Shown: positions 8,945-17,365 of the stretch, piece after piece | Numbering within the stretch: position 1 is the stretch's first letter | How the letters are laid out: every line of letters starts with the position of its first letter | Assembly (NCBI GenBank): GCA_947492105.1 | Contig: CANLMN010000003.1 | Span: forward strand, 124,001-188,000 | Direction of reading: 5' to 3' | Length of the DNA: 64,000 nucleotides | Source of the DNA: an uncultured Aquimarina sp. | Lineage (GTDB): Bacteria > Bacteroidota > Bacteroidia > Flavobacteriales > Flavobacteriaceae | Made by a program: the position numbers and the translations under genes | The notes under the pieces: generated by a model | The model's input: the letters and a program-made list of their open reading frames with translations, nothing else | Told to the model about the DNA's origin: nothing | Database searches by the model: none

Positions 8945-8988
8945 AAAGAGTCTTGAGATTTTAATCAAATCTCAAGACTCTTTTTTTT
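8945..8988 (+). terminator. Rho-independent terminator of lipoprotein copy 1
   Basis: AAAGAGTCTTGAGATTT pairs with AAATCTCAAGACTCTTTT around a five-base loop, followed by eight Ts. The copy at 10347 differs by a paired A-T to G-C change in the stem. Confidence 0.92.
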
Positions 8989-9234
8989 ATGTGCAATCGT
9001 AGAGATAGTGAAGAATGTAGTTGGTTTATAGTCAGAATTACGGAGCAGGCTATCAAAGTCTGCCCCCTTTTTTTAGTAGGTGTTTAGGTGCGGATTTTAA
9101 GATGTTTTAATATGGTTTAGGGTTGGGTATAGTTGTGATTTATGAATTTATTGACCATTCGGAGTAGTGGGCTGTTTATTTACGTTGTACCGATTTAGGT
9201 GTGTGAAGTCATGTTAATGCTTTAGCTGTTTGTA

Positions 9235-9312
9235 TATAAAAACAACTGGATTGTAATCCACAATTTGCGCTATAAAAAAAAATAGGAACAAGACGATATA
9301 TGACATTAGACA
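9235..9312. repeat. Family B repeat with GGATTG palindrome block
   Basis: AACAACTGGATTGTAATCCA, CAATTTGCGCTATAAAA, then AGGAACAAGACGATATATGA. The same first block is found at 10688-10734 and the second block at 10626, 11519 and 13975. The remaining gap between 8990 and 9390 holds no gene that I can support. Confidence 0.55.
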
Positions 9313-9552
9313 TGTTGACCAAATCAATGTGATTTTTACAAGTATTAGATCCCGTATTTGAGAGAACATTTTTGTTATTTGATATTTATTAAATGTATAG
9401 TTAATGCGCAAATTAAAAAAATAGGTAATAATTTTTGAGATTGTAATACATTGTATATAAACTGGTTAAATAAATGTTAATTCTAGGGGATAATCATAAG
9501 AGCATGTATATATTTATGATTCACAGATTACAAACTATTAAAAACTTTTAAA

Positions 9553-10311
9553 ATGAAAAAAACACTAATTAAATTATTCGTTATTGGAATTGTATTTGCT
9601 TCGTGTGAAAAAGATTCAGAGGTCATCGTAACAGAAACAGAAACGCAAACGCAGTCTATGGTTGCTGAAAGTAGTGTAGAAGAACTTCGAGATGTTTATG
9701 GTCTCAAGGGTGTTTCTAAGGTCATTTATGGCAATGAAACGTACGAATTGGATGGTATGAATACTGAAGAGTATGCCAGAGTTACTACTTTGCTAAAAAG
9801 TGGTAAGTTTGAGAATCAAGTAGGGTTGCCAGTTGCACTAGTGCTTACAGAGAATGAGTTGAGTGATCCAGAATTAGATGCTTTGCATCAAGAATTGGTT
9901 TTGGAACCAACAACGAGTAGTGCTTTAGGAGCAAAGGTTGATGTGTCTGTTGGGTGGCTTGTGATTGCTTTTGATAGAACAAATTCTCGTGGTGAAATAT
10001 TCAGAAGATCAGGAAGAAATGTAAGAACTTTTACTGATAGCAATACTTCTAATAATAGAACTACTATAATTAGTCTTAATTTTCCAACAAATGCTAGGAA
10101 TAGAGCTGGGAGCATTCGATGGGCAGTTAACTCTAGAAATGTGACTTTACGAGATTATAGATTAGCTTTTTATAATAGAACTAATCGACGTGGTTTGTTG
10201 GGTACTCATGGGCCTTTGCAAGCTCCTAGAGACAGACAAACTGTATTTAATAGAAACTTAGGAGGTACGTCGAATAATACAGTGGAGAGTATAGATATTT
10301 CTGCTATATAA
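9553..10311 (+). CDS. Surface-type lipoprotein, tandem copy 2
   Basis: A 252-residue paralogue of the protein at 8160, with the same lipobox (Ala-Ser-Cys18) and the same Glu-Lys-Asp-Ser-Glu after it. The first about 140 residues differ at only a few positions. Differences concentrate at about 143-165, where this copy has a short insertion rich in Ser, Asn and Thr, and in the last 40 residues. Promoter region, coding sequence and terminator were all duplicated as a unit of about 1.39 kb. Both copies are open and both keep full regulatory sequences, so both are probably expressed. The function is unknown, as for copy 1. Confidence 0.85.
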   Translation: MKKTLIKLFVIGIVFASCEKDSEVIVTETETQTQSMVAESSVEELRDVYGLKGVSKVIYGNETYELDGMNTEEYARVTTLLKSGKFENQVGLPVALVLTENELSDPELDALHQELVLEPTTSSALGAKVDVSVGWLVIAFDRTNSRGEIFRRSGRNVRTFTDSNTSNNRTTIISLNFPTNARNRAGSIRWAVNSRNVTLRDYRLAFYNRTNRRGLLGTHGPLQAPRDRQTVFNRNLGGTSNNTVESIDISAI

Positions 10312-10346
10312 TTTTATAGAACTTTTTTAGTTCTTTTAAAATTTAT

Positions 10347-10390
10347 AAAGGGTCTTGAGATTTCAATCGAATCTCAAGACCCTTTTTTTT
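10347..10390 (+). terminator. Rho-independent terminator of lipoprotein copy 2
   Basis: AAAGGGTCTTGAGATT pairs with AATCTCAAGACCCTTT, followed by a T-run. Relative to the first copy, one stem pair changed from A-T to G-C on both arms, so pairing was kept during divergence. Confidence 0.92.
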
Positions 10391-10518
10391 ATGTGCAATC
10401 GTAGAGATAGTGGAGAATGTAGTTGATTTATAGTCAGAATTATATGAACGGGGTACGCCAATTGTTTTTCTTTATGTTTAGTTAGTTTTTGACATGATTC
10501 TTTGAATTGTATTAGATT

Positions 10519-10605
10519 ATTTGTTGTTTGAATTTACCGTAAACAAAAATTGAGTTTTTTTATTTCAGCTTCAGTATAAAAATCAAGCATAGCCGTAGTT
10601 ACGGG
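10519..10605. repeat. Family C repeat, reverse orientation
   Basis: TTGTTGTTTGAATTTACCG, then TTTCAGCTTCAGTATAAAAA and TCAAGCATAGCCGTAGTTAC. It reads as the reverse complement of the family C copies at 13617 and 43099. Its TCAAGCATAGCC core is also the centre of family A. Confidence 0.65.
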
Positions 10606-10625
10606 ATATATGAACAATGCATTGA

Positions 10626-10734
10626 GATGGAAAAAGAACAAGTCGATATCCGGTATTATATAGCTAATTTACAAGTTGTTTTTGGGTAAAAAACAACTGG
10701 ATTGCAATCCATAATTTAAGCTATGAAAAATATA
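10626..10734. repeat. Family B repeat plus TGGATTGCAATCCA palindrome block
   Basis: AAAAAGAACAAGTCGATATC, then CGGTATTATATAGCTAATTT (10630-10670), followed at 10688 by AAAAACAACTGGATTGCAAT and its continuation. It contains the perfect 14-bp palindrome TGGATTGCAATCCA. The same blocks, in the opposite order, make up the copy at 9235. No gene lies between 10391 and 10966. Confidence 0.6.
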
Positions 10735-10966
10735 GTGCAAATTGATTTTGTTGTTAGAGCTTTTTTCAAAAATAATCGATTGCCTGTCATACATAACGGT
10801 TCAAGTGTGTATTCCTTACACGTATAAATTGTAGAGTCTACACAATGGTGTATTTACTTATGAAGTTAAAATACTGCAAATGAGTACATTGAATTTAATT
10901 TTGTCTTTGGAACAATTCTTACATATAGTATTTCAGAATTAGTCATTAATTAAAAATAATTATACC

Positions 10967-11284
10967 ATGAAAAATTTTGGAATTTTGACCGCTGTAGCTG
11001 CATTCGTTTTTACAACATCAATAACAGCACAAGAAGGAGGACAAATTGCAATGACAGATACTGCTACAGAGGTAGTGACAACTATGGAGGCGTATGAGCC
11101 AATCGAAATTAGTGCGTTGCCAGAAGCTGTTGTAACAGCGATCTCTACAGAGTTTTCGGGAGCTACTGTTGCAGAAGCGTATAAAGATAAAGATGATAAT
11201 TACAAAGTAGTATTGACGGTTGGAGAAGAATCAAAGACGGTATATGCAGATGCTGCTGGTAAGTGGATTGAGCCAAACGAATAG
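10967..11284 (+). CDS. Small secreted PepSY-like protein
   Basis: A 105-residue precursor with a clear type I signal peptide (about 1-22, ending Ser-Ile-Thr-Ala-Gln). The mature part is short and acidic. Residues 45-105 (Leu-Pro-Glu-Ala-Val, then Ala-Tyr-Lys-Asp-Lys-Asp-Asp-Asn-Tyr-Lys-Val and Val-Tyr-Ala-Asp-Ala-Ala-Gly-Lys-Trp-Ile) follow the pattern of periplasmic PepSY-like/DUF2874 domains. Such proteins are of uncertain role; inhibition of proteases has been proposed for PepSY domains. It is monocistronic, with its own strong terminator at 11323. Confidence 0.75.
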   Translation: MKNFGILTAVAAFVFTTSITAQEGGQIAMTDTATEVVTTMEAYEPIEISALPEAVVTAISTEFSGATVAEAYKDKDDNYKVVLTVGEESKTVYADAAGKWIEPNE

Positions 11285-11322
11285 GGGGTCGGCTTTATTT
11301 TTTGTTAAATAAGAGCTTATCC

Positions 11323-11354
11323 AAAAGGCTGCCTGTACAGGCAGCCTTTTTTTT
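11323..11354 (+). terminator. Rho-independent terminator
   Basis: A perfect palindromic stem built on AAGGCTGCCTGTACAGGCAG continuing into CC and a run of Ts, 38 bases after the stop of the PepSY-like gene. Confidence 0.93.
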
Positions 11355-11457
11355 ATCTCATTTTATAGAATATGCGCCGCTAGGGTATAAGATCAGTTGC
11401 CCATGATGCAATTTGGGTATATAAATTCGTATTCATGATTCTGTTATCTTTTTATGT

Positions 11458-11640
11458 AAAAACACCGTGATTCTATTGTATATCTTTAACTATGGAATAT
11501 AGGAGCAAGGCTATTTAGAGGGAAAAGGACAAGTCAATATGTGACACTATATAGCTAATTTGATTAAATGTAGTTATAGGTTAGAAATAGTAGAAAAGAA
11601 CCGAATTATTAGCCCGTAATTATTTTTTAAATGGTATTAG
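11458..11640. repeat. Mosaic of family B and a centre-deleted family A repeat
   Basis: A degenerate family B leader (11458-11510) is followed by GGACAAGTCAATATGTGACA and CTATATAGCTAATTT (11526-11560). Directly attached at about 11562 is a shortened family A element: left arm TTAAATGTAGTTATAGG, then right arm AATAGTAGAAAAGAACCGAA to ATGGTATTAG. The rest of the 640-base gap before rpmA shows no gene. Confidence 0.65.
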
Positions 11641-11943
11641 TTGATGGTAATGGTAAATAAATTTTTGATCAATTGAAGTTTTTTTTGCACTTGATAACAG
11701 TGCTACATGCTAAGAAAAGACGAAAATTAAGGGAAAAGGCGCTTTTGTAACGATGTTGGGTAGTATGTGAGTCAAAAAAAATAGGGGTGTAACCACGGTT
11801 TCTTTTTGTTTCAGATAGAAGGATAGAAAGGGAGGAAAGAGGCACAACGTTGTCTAACTTATTTTTAGATAATATGAGAGATATTTGCTACCTGTCTAGC
11901 GAGCGAGTTCTTGTAGGGCGTATCGTATTGTGATACATAAAAT

Positions 11944-11981
11944 AAAAGCCCATCTAAAAATTGAATTAGATAGGCTTTTAT
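11944..11981 (-). terminator. Rho-independent terminator of the rplU-rpmA operon
   Basis: Read on the minus strand, AAAAGCCTATCTAA pairs with TTAGATGGGCTTTT (one T-G wobble), 20-odd bases downstream of the rpmA stop. An A-run on the other side makes it partly bidirectional. Confidence 0.85.
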
Positions 11982-11999
11982 TTTTTTTCAAAAAAAATA

Positions 12000-12260
12000 T
12001 TATGCTTCAAACGGTTCGATAGAAACGTATGATTTATTATCTTTTTTCTTTCTAAATTTTACAATACCATCTACTCTAGCATGTAATGTATGGTCTTTTC
12101 CAGCATAAACATTTTCACCTGGTCTGTGTGCTGTTCCCCGCTGACGTACAATAATATTACCAGCAATGGCTGGTTGTCCACCATAAATCTTCACACCTAA
12201 GCGTTTTGATTCTGATTCTCTTCCGTTCTTCGAACTACCTACTCCTTTTTTATGAGCCAT
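12000..12260 (-). CDS. rpmA: Ribosomal protein bL27
   Basis: An 86-residue large-subunit protein. The N-terminus [13 protein letters not shown] reaches the peptidyl-transferase centre in known ribosomes, and the Arg-Gln-Arg-Gly-Thr core motif follows. It begins directly after Met, so there is no cleavable N-terminal extension of the Firmicutes type. It lies 33 bases after rplU on the same strand, the usual rplU-rpmA operon. Confidence 0.98.
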   Translation of the reverse strand: MAHKKGVGSSKNGRESESKRLGVKIYGGQPAIAGNIIVRQRGTAHRPGENVYAGKDHTLHARVDGIVKFRKKKDNKSYVSIEPFEA

Positions 12261-12293
12261 TTTTTTAAGATTTTAAAGGTTTAATACTTAGGA

Positions 12294-12917
12294 TTATTTT
12301 TCAATTCCCCCGTCTAGTCTATCTTGCCATTCTTTTAGCTCATCCCACTGTCCATCTGCAGCCATTTTTGCTTGCGCTGGCCATGTATCAGGAACGTGGT
12401 TCCCTCTCACATCTTTGATAAATTCTGCGATCTGCTTTGAGTCTGTTTTAGATAAGTCAGCAAAAGTCATAATACCGTTAGCATTTAACGTTTCAGCAAT
12501 TTTTGGACCAATACCCTCGATTTTCTTCAAATCATCAGCTTTGGCTGCTGCTTTTTTCTTAGGGGCTGCCTTTGGCTCCGCCTTTTTTGCACTAGAAGAA
12601 GCTCCAGAAGCACTAATGCTCTCGATTACTATCTCAGTCAAAGATTGACGGTGTCCATTTTTTACACGGTATCCTTTACGTCTTTTCTTTTTGAATACAA
12701 TTACTTTGTCACCTTTGAGGTGTCTTGTAATTTTGGCTCCGATTTGAGCTCCACTTATAGCCGGGGCGCCTACAGTAATGTTAGCTCCATCCTCAATCAG
12801 AAGTACATTGTCAAAAGAAACTTTTGATCCTTCGTCTTCTGGTAGACGGTTAACAAATACTTTTTGGTCTTTTGCAACTTTGAATTGCTGCCCTGCTATC
12901 TCTACAATTGCGTACAT
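12294..12917 (-). CDS. rplU: Ribosomal protein bL21 fused to a C-terminal helix-hairpin-helix domain
   Basis: A 207-residue protein, about twice the usual L21 length. Residues 1-103 are the standard L21 beta-barrel fold, opening Met-Tyr-Ala-Ile-Val-Glu-Ile-Ala-Gly-Gln-Gln. An Ala/Lys/Pro-rich linker (about 108-128) leads to an about 80-residue domain with the helix-hairpin-helix sequence Ile-Glu-Gly-Ile-Gly-Pro-Lys-Ile-Ala-Glu-Thr-Leu. L21 with this kind of extension is known from Bacteroidota genomes; what the extra domain binds is not established as far as I know. Helix-hairpin-helix motifs normally contact DNA or RNA backbones. It is the first gene of the rplU-rpmA operon. Confidence 0.95.
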   Translation of the reverse strand: MYAIVEIAGQQFKVAKDQKVFVNRLPEDEGSKVSFDNVLLIEDGANITVGAPAISGAQIGAKITRHLKGDKVIVFKKKRRKGYRVKNGHRQSLTEIVIESISASGASSSAKKAEPKAAPKKKAAAKADDLKKIEGIGPKIAETLNANGIMTFADLSKTDSKQIAEFIKDVRGNHVPDTWPAQAKMAADGQWDELKEWQDRLDGGIEK

Positions 12918-13013
12918 AGCTTATTTTTAATTATTTTATACAATAAAAATCACCCAATTCATGAGCGGCTGCAAATATACATTAAAATAATCAAAAAACA
13001 ACAATTTTGAAGA

Positions 13014-13493
13014 CTATTCTACTGTGGGTATCTGTGTGTTATAAGGTCTTCTCTTTGTGTTCCAGCTTTCTTTGAATAATTGCATGAATGATAATGTTAA
13101 GACAAAAGTTGTTGCAAAACCCATGATGGCTGTTACAAATACGACGATACCTAGTCCAACATGATAATGAGAGCTCCAATTTTCTAACATCGCCGGGAGG
13201 AAGTTTGGATTGATGTGACTCGTGTATATTGCAAAAAAGATTGTAAAAATGAGTGTTGCATTAAACCCCGTGAATAATCCGGCCATAAAACCTTTTTGGA
13301 ATTCAAATTGATCTCCTTTCTCTGCTTTGTATGATTGAATTGAGCGGTATAGGCCAAAAGCAACAATTACACCATTACCAAGGCTATAAATAGGATTGGT
13401 TTGTACATGGAATAAGGAGAGTATTAAGAAATAAGCGATGAGTCCTACGGCTACAAAAATGCCATATTGGACGGGTATGGATGATTTTTTCAT
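13014..13493 (-). CDS. DUF4199-family membrane protein
   Basis: A 159-residue protein with four hydrophobic segments (about 13-30, 38-55, 75-97 and 115-142) and a polar C-terminal tail. The pattern of Lys-Gly-Phe-Met-Ala-Gly-Leu-Phe between segments 2 and 3 fits the DUF4199 family of Bacteroidota, whose function is unknown. It is transcribed on the minus strand toward rplU, with about 96 bases between. No further context clue. Confidence 0.75.
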   Translation of the reverse strand: MKKSSIPVQYGIFVAVGLIAYFLILSLFHVQTNPIYSLGNGVIVAFGLYRSIQSYKAEKGDQFEFQKGFMAGLFTGFNATLIFTIFFAIYTSHINPNFLPAMLENWSSHYHVGLGIVVFVTAIMGFATTFVLTLSFMQLFKESWNTKRRPYNTQIPTVE

Positions 13494-13616
13494 GATTTTA
13501 TTTTTTTTGGATTGAACATGGTTTTTTATCTGGATTTTTGCAAAAACGTTTTTCAGACCTTTTGGATATAGAGTCTATCAGAGGAGAGGGGTGTTTATTA
13601 TCTTATACTACTTATC

Positions 13617-13712
13617 CTTTTGATTTACTGAGATAAAATTTTCTTTTTCGCCTCAGTTTCAGCATAAAAATCTTATTTTTTCTTTCTGGTAAATTCAAAC
13701 AACAAATGGTGT
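13617..13712. repeat. Family C repeat, shortened copy
   Basis: TTTGATTTACTGAGATAAAA, then TTTTCGCCTCAGTTTCAGCA and TTTCTGGTAAATTCAAACAA ending CAAATGGTGT. It corresponds to the two ends of the longer copy at 43099, with the centre missing. Confidence 0.65.
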
Positions 13713-13974
13713 CAATTGTTGCAAAGAAAATATATGCTAACGCTGTGATGCCTGATTTTTTACAGCGAATGGAGCAAAAAAATTATTTCGTTTGCCAAAA
13801 ATTCAAAGCCCAGTTAGTGTGCGGCTTATTTTCTGTAGATGTTCTACTAAATATCGTAAAAATATATGTATTAACTAGTTATTAAAGTGTTAAAATAGTT
13901 TTTTGAAACATGATAATAGTGTAAATAGCGTTTTTTTGAAGATGTATTGTTGTTTAAAAAGTACTTGTAGTTTA

Positions 13975-14021
13975 GAGATGGAAAAGAACAAGGCGATATG
14001 CGACATTATATAGCTAATTTG
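13975..14021. repeat. Family B repeat
   Basis: GATGGAAAAGAACAAGGCGA, then TATGCGACATTATATAGCTA and ATTT. It is a well-preserved copy, lying 10 bases before a full-length family A element. Confidence 0.65.
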
Positions 14022-14031
14022 TATAATTAAC

Positions 14032-14198
14032 TTATACCAGTTAAAATGTAATTGTAGGCTATAATAATTGAACTATTTTTCGTTAGTTTGAGCTACAAAA
14101 TTCAAGCATATCCTTAGCTACGATTTAAATTTTTAGCGAAAAAATAGTAGAAAAAGAATCGTATTATTAGCCAGTAATTATTTTTTTAATGGTACTAT
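14032..14198. repeat. Family A hairpin repeat, full-length copy (about 167 bp)
   Basis: The left arm from TTATACCAGTTAAAATGTAA and the right arm to TAATGGTACTA are imperfect inverted repeats of about 55 bp each. Around the centre, TTTTTCGTTAG faces TTAGCGAAAAA. The middle holds TTCAAGCATATCCTTAGCTA. No ORF is inside, which fits a MITE-like or REP-like element. Confidence 0.8.
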
Positions 14199-14295
14199 AA
14201 TGATTTTGTAGATGGTTAAAAGCTTTCTTTATAGTTTGAACTAGAGTTTTTTATCCTAAGTTTGCTTAGAGGTGTTTGGTGCAAAAAAAACTAGT

Positions 14296-15180
14296 CTAAG
14301 GCTTTTTTCGACCTCCGTTGACCAAAAAGACGCCCAAGAGAATCAGAAAGGCAGCTGCTCCTTGTAGCCAGTGGAATTTTTCGTTGTCTAATAAGCCCCA
14401 GGTTAATGCAACTACAGGAATTACGTATGTTACTGAAGAAGAAAATACAGGATCTGAGATTTGAACCAGTTTGTTGAATAGCACTTTGGCAACGGCAGTT
14501 CCCAAAAGTGCTAAGATCGCTACATATCCTAGACTTTGTAATAAGATGGGATTCGATATAAAAGGTTTGTTTACGTATCCTGTACGTAATAGTATTGCCG
14601 CTGCTGGGATTATAATAACAAGAAAATTACCCGTGGCAATTGCTATGGCTGATACATTTTGTAATTTCTTTTTAATTATATTGACATTGATGGCATAACC
14701 AATAGAGGCAATTAACACCAATCCCGAATAAAAATAATTCTGATCGGGATTAATTGCAGCACCTAACGTAATTAGGGCCAGTGTACCTAGCAGTCCGAGA
14801 ATAACTCCTAGGATTTGATTCAGTATAAGAGTCGTTCCGAAGAAGACGATGCCGAATAGTAATGTGAGTAAAGGCGTGGTGGAATTAAGTATGGAAACAA
14901 CAGCACTATCAATTTGTGTTTCCGCAAAAGCAAATAAAAATACTGGAAAAAAAGTACCTAAGAATGCAGTGACAACAATCCATTTCCATTCCTCCGAGGT
15001 GATTTTTTTTAGGCTTTTGTGTCCCGTAACAAAAAGAAAAATTGCAGAAATAAAAATTCGTAATGCTCCCATTTCTAAAGCTGTAAGACCAATTAGTGCC
15101 TTTTTCATCAAAATAAAGGAGCTTCCCCAAACTAGAGAGAGGAATAAAAGATATAGCCATTTGAGCTTATTTTGATTCAT
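14296..15180 (-). CDS. DMT/EamA family transporter
   Basis: A 294-residue inner-membrane protein with about ten hydrophobic segments arranged as two EamA repeats. The first repeat has the hallmark Leu-Val-Trp-Gly-Ser-Ser-Phe. The ends are positively charged. I use the ATG at 15180; a TTG seven codons upstream (15201) extends the frame but adds only polar residues not expected in the family. DMT exporters move amino acids, nucleosides or drugs, and the substrate cannot be told here. It is the last gene before a repeat-rich gap. Confidence 0.88.
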   Translation of the reverse strand: MNQNKLKWLYLLFLSLVWGSSFILMKKALIGLTALEMGALRIFISAIFLFVTGHKSLKKITSEEWKWIVVTAFLGTFFPVFLFAFAETQIDSAVVSILNSTTPLLTLLFGIVFFGTTLILNQILGVILGLLGTLALITLGAAINPDQNYFYSGLVLIASIGYAINVNIIKKKLQNVSAIAIATGNFLVIIIPAAAILLRTGYVNKPFISNPILLQSLGYVAILALLGTAVAKVLFNKLVQISDPVFSSSVTYVIPVVALTWGLLDNEKFHWLQGAAAFLILLGVFLVNGGRKKP

Positions 15181-15260
15181 ACGCAATAATTTATAATACA
15201 AATGTGCTCAAATTCGATAGGCTTTACTGGTCAAAACAGTAAAATTTAGCGGGGCTTTGG

Positions 15261-15851
15261 CTAGTCTGTAGTGCTCCACTCAACAGTTTCCATCAGGTGT
15301 TGCATATCATTTCGCAAATAGTGCGCTCCTGGTAGAATGGAATCATAATTGGGTTTTGCTTTAAAATATATAGATCCCGTGATAAAATGTCTAATACTAT
15401 CGGTGATATAGAATTGGGATTGAGAGGCAGCGTTGCCTGCAACTTTATAAAACATCCCATAGACCTTTTTGTCTGGGTTGGTGTATTCTTCATATATAAT
15501 TTCATCGGCCTTAATGACATGCTCCTGAGTGATATTTTGTGCGTCTCTTAGTAGTTTTCGGAGGTCGTTATTGATTCTTCGGTACGAAATGTAGATGGTT
15601 GCTTTGAGTGTGGGGTACTCTAAGTTGAATTCGCAAAAATTCCCGCGCTTGGATCTCACGAGTGATGCTAGTTCGTTTTTTTCAAAAATATACGGGCAAT
15701 CCGTTGTAACTTCTTGATAAACTTCTATTGGATAAGTTAATCGAAGCATGGCCTTGGGTTTTGGCAAAGTTTCGCCTCCGCAAGAAAACAAGAGACCGCT
15801 ACTGGTGATTAATATCAAAAACAACAATAATCCTACGATGTTACGCTTCAT
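15261..15851 (-). CDS. gldD: Gliding motility lipoprotein GldD
   Basis: A 196-residue lipoprotein precursor with a hydrophobic signal and lipobox Leu-Phe-Ser-Cys24. The Pro-Lys-Pro-Lys-Ala-Met-Leu-Arg-Leu-Thr-Tyr-Pro block just after the Cys is highly characteristic of GldD. In Flavobacterium johnsoniae GldD is required for gliding and for type IX secretion-dependent functions. The gene overlaps the end of gldE by 11 bases, so the two are translationally linked. Full length, no damage seen. Confidence 0.95.
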   Translation of the reverse strand: MKRNIVGLLLFLILITSSGLLFSCGGETLPKPKAMLRLTYPIEVYQEVTTDCPYIFEKNELASLVRSKRGNFCEFNLEYPTLKATIYISYRRINNDLRKLLRDAQNITQEHVIKADEIIYEEYTNPDKKVYGMFYKVAGNAASQSQFYITDSIRHFITGSIYFKAKPNYDSILPGAHYLRNDMQHLMETVEWSTTD

Positions 15852-17163
15852 GAATCGAAAACTTAATTTGTTTAATTCGTTTATTGTCCGATGCTTCTAT
15901 AGTAAAATGGTAATTCTCTAATGTGATCACATCACCACGTTTGGGAAAACTTCCTGATACTTCTAGCAGCATTCCGGCAATTGTCTCGGCCTCACCTCTT
16001 TTTTCTTCAAATACAATGGGATCCTCTAATTTTATAACTCTGTAAAAGTCTTTCAAGGATGTTTTTCCTTCAAAGATAAAGTTGTGATCATCTAATTTTG
16101 AAAAAGTCAAGCCTTCGTCATCAAATTCATCACTTATGTCTCCTACAATTTCTTCAATTATGTCTTCTAGTGATACGAGTCCACTAGTGCCGCCATATTC
16201 ATCTACTACAATAGCAAGATGATTTCTTTTGACTTGAAAATCATTCAATAAATCGTCTAGTTTTTTGTTTTCAGGAACAAAATATGGCTCCCGCAAGAGT
16301 GTAGTCCAATCAAAGTTTTTTTCTTCTATATGTGGCAGTAGGTCTTTGACATATAAAATTCCAGTGACTTTGTCTATGCTTCCGTCAAAAACAGGGATAC
16401 GAGAGTATCCGTTGGCTATGATTTGTGGGATAATGATGGTGTAGGTTTCTTCTTGATTCAGCGCAAAAATATCCATTCGTGGGCGCATAACTTGTTTGAC
16501 ATCGGTATTCCCAAAAGAGACAATGCCTTCTAGGATTTTTTTTTCTTCTTTGGTGGTGTCCGTCTCTGAGGTGAGTTCTAGGGCCTGAGATAGTTGGTCA
16601 ACACTAATGTTTGATTTTTTCTTTCCGAGACGCTCTTGGATTTGGATAGTAACCCAGCGCATGGGGCTACTAATGAGAGAAAAAATCACGTCCAAAAAGC
16701 CTAGAGGTTGAGCCATGAAATTCGAAAATTTGACATTGTTGCGACTCGCATAAACTTTGGGTAGTATTTCTCCAAAAAGCAAAATTAGAAAAGTAACGAG
16801 TCCTACCTCAATTACAAACCGAAGATCAATAATGCCAAAAATTTGATAAGATATGTCTCCCCAAAAAAATTCACCCAAATGGCTAAAAAGTAAGACAATC
16901 GCAATATTGATAAAATTGTTAGCAATTAGAATCGTTGCTAAGAGTTTTTTGGGTTTGCGTAATAATCGAGCTACAATTTGCTGCGATTTGGAAGTTTCTC
17001 CATCGGCAGATTCTAAGTCTGTAGGTGTTAGCGAGAATAGCGCAACTTCACTACCAGAAATAAGTGCAGAGAAAATCAAAAGCACTAAAAGGACAACAAC
17101 ACGAATTAGTTGCGTAACATCAAGGAAAAGGAAAATAAATAAAGATTCAGGATCGGGATCCAA
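15841..17163 (-). CDS. gldE: GldE, CNNM/CorC-type membrane protein
   Basis: A 440-residue protein. A DUF21/CNNM membrane domain with four hydrophobic segments (about 15-190) is followed by a pair of CBS domains (about 215-345) and a CorC/HlyC C-terminal domain (about 360-440). GldE stabilises GldD in gliding bacteria. The proposed start is a TTG at 17163 giving Met-Asp-Pro-Asp-Pro-Glu; no in-frame ATG lies at the right place, and this acidic opening is kept in relatives as I recall them. It sits between ssb and gldD, the usual order. Relatives of the CorC group are linked to metal-ion transport, but that is not shown for GldE. Confidence 0.94.
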   Translation of the reverse strand: MDPDPESLFIFLFLDVTQLIRVVVLLVLLIFSALISGSEVALFSLTPTDLESADGETSKSQQIVARLLRKPKKLLATILIANNFINIAIVLLFSHLGEFFWGDISYQIFGIIDLRFVIEVGLVTFLILLFGEILPKVYASRNNVKFSNFMAQPLGFLDVIFSLISSPMRWVTIQIQERLGKKKSNISVDQLSQALELTSETDTTKEEKKILEGIVSFGNTDVKQVMRPRMDIFALNQEETYTIIIPQIIANGYSRIPVFDGSIDKVTGILYVKDLLPHIEEKNFDWTTLLREPYFVPENKKLDDLLNDFQVKRNHLAIVVDEYGGTSGLVSLEDIIEEIVGDISDEFDDEGLTFSKLDDHNFIFEGKTSLKDFYRVIKLEDPIVFEEKRGEAETIAGMLLEVSGSFPKRGDVITLENYHFTIEASDNKRIKQIKFSIHEA

Positions 17164-17365
17164 GTTTTTGTCATTTAGTTAAACATTGTATACAATTTTT
17201 AAACGAGAAATAGTATACTTTATTTTTTGGTAAATGTAACGACATTTTTGCATTAAACCAGAATGTGTATCCCTGAAAATAAGCTCAAAAAGGATAAATA
17301 GCAAGGATGCTTTTTGTCCTTAATATTATATACAGTTCTACAAGCTTCTTTTAGGGGTGATTTCT

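Noticed and set aside
9214-9411. Minus-strand frame of 65 codons upstream of the second lipoprotein
   Set aside because: It lies across a family B repeat and the duplicated promoter region, and its hydrophobic translation is expected from AT-rich DNA.
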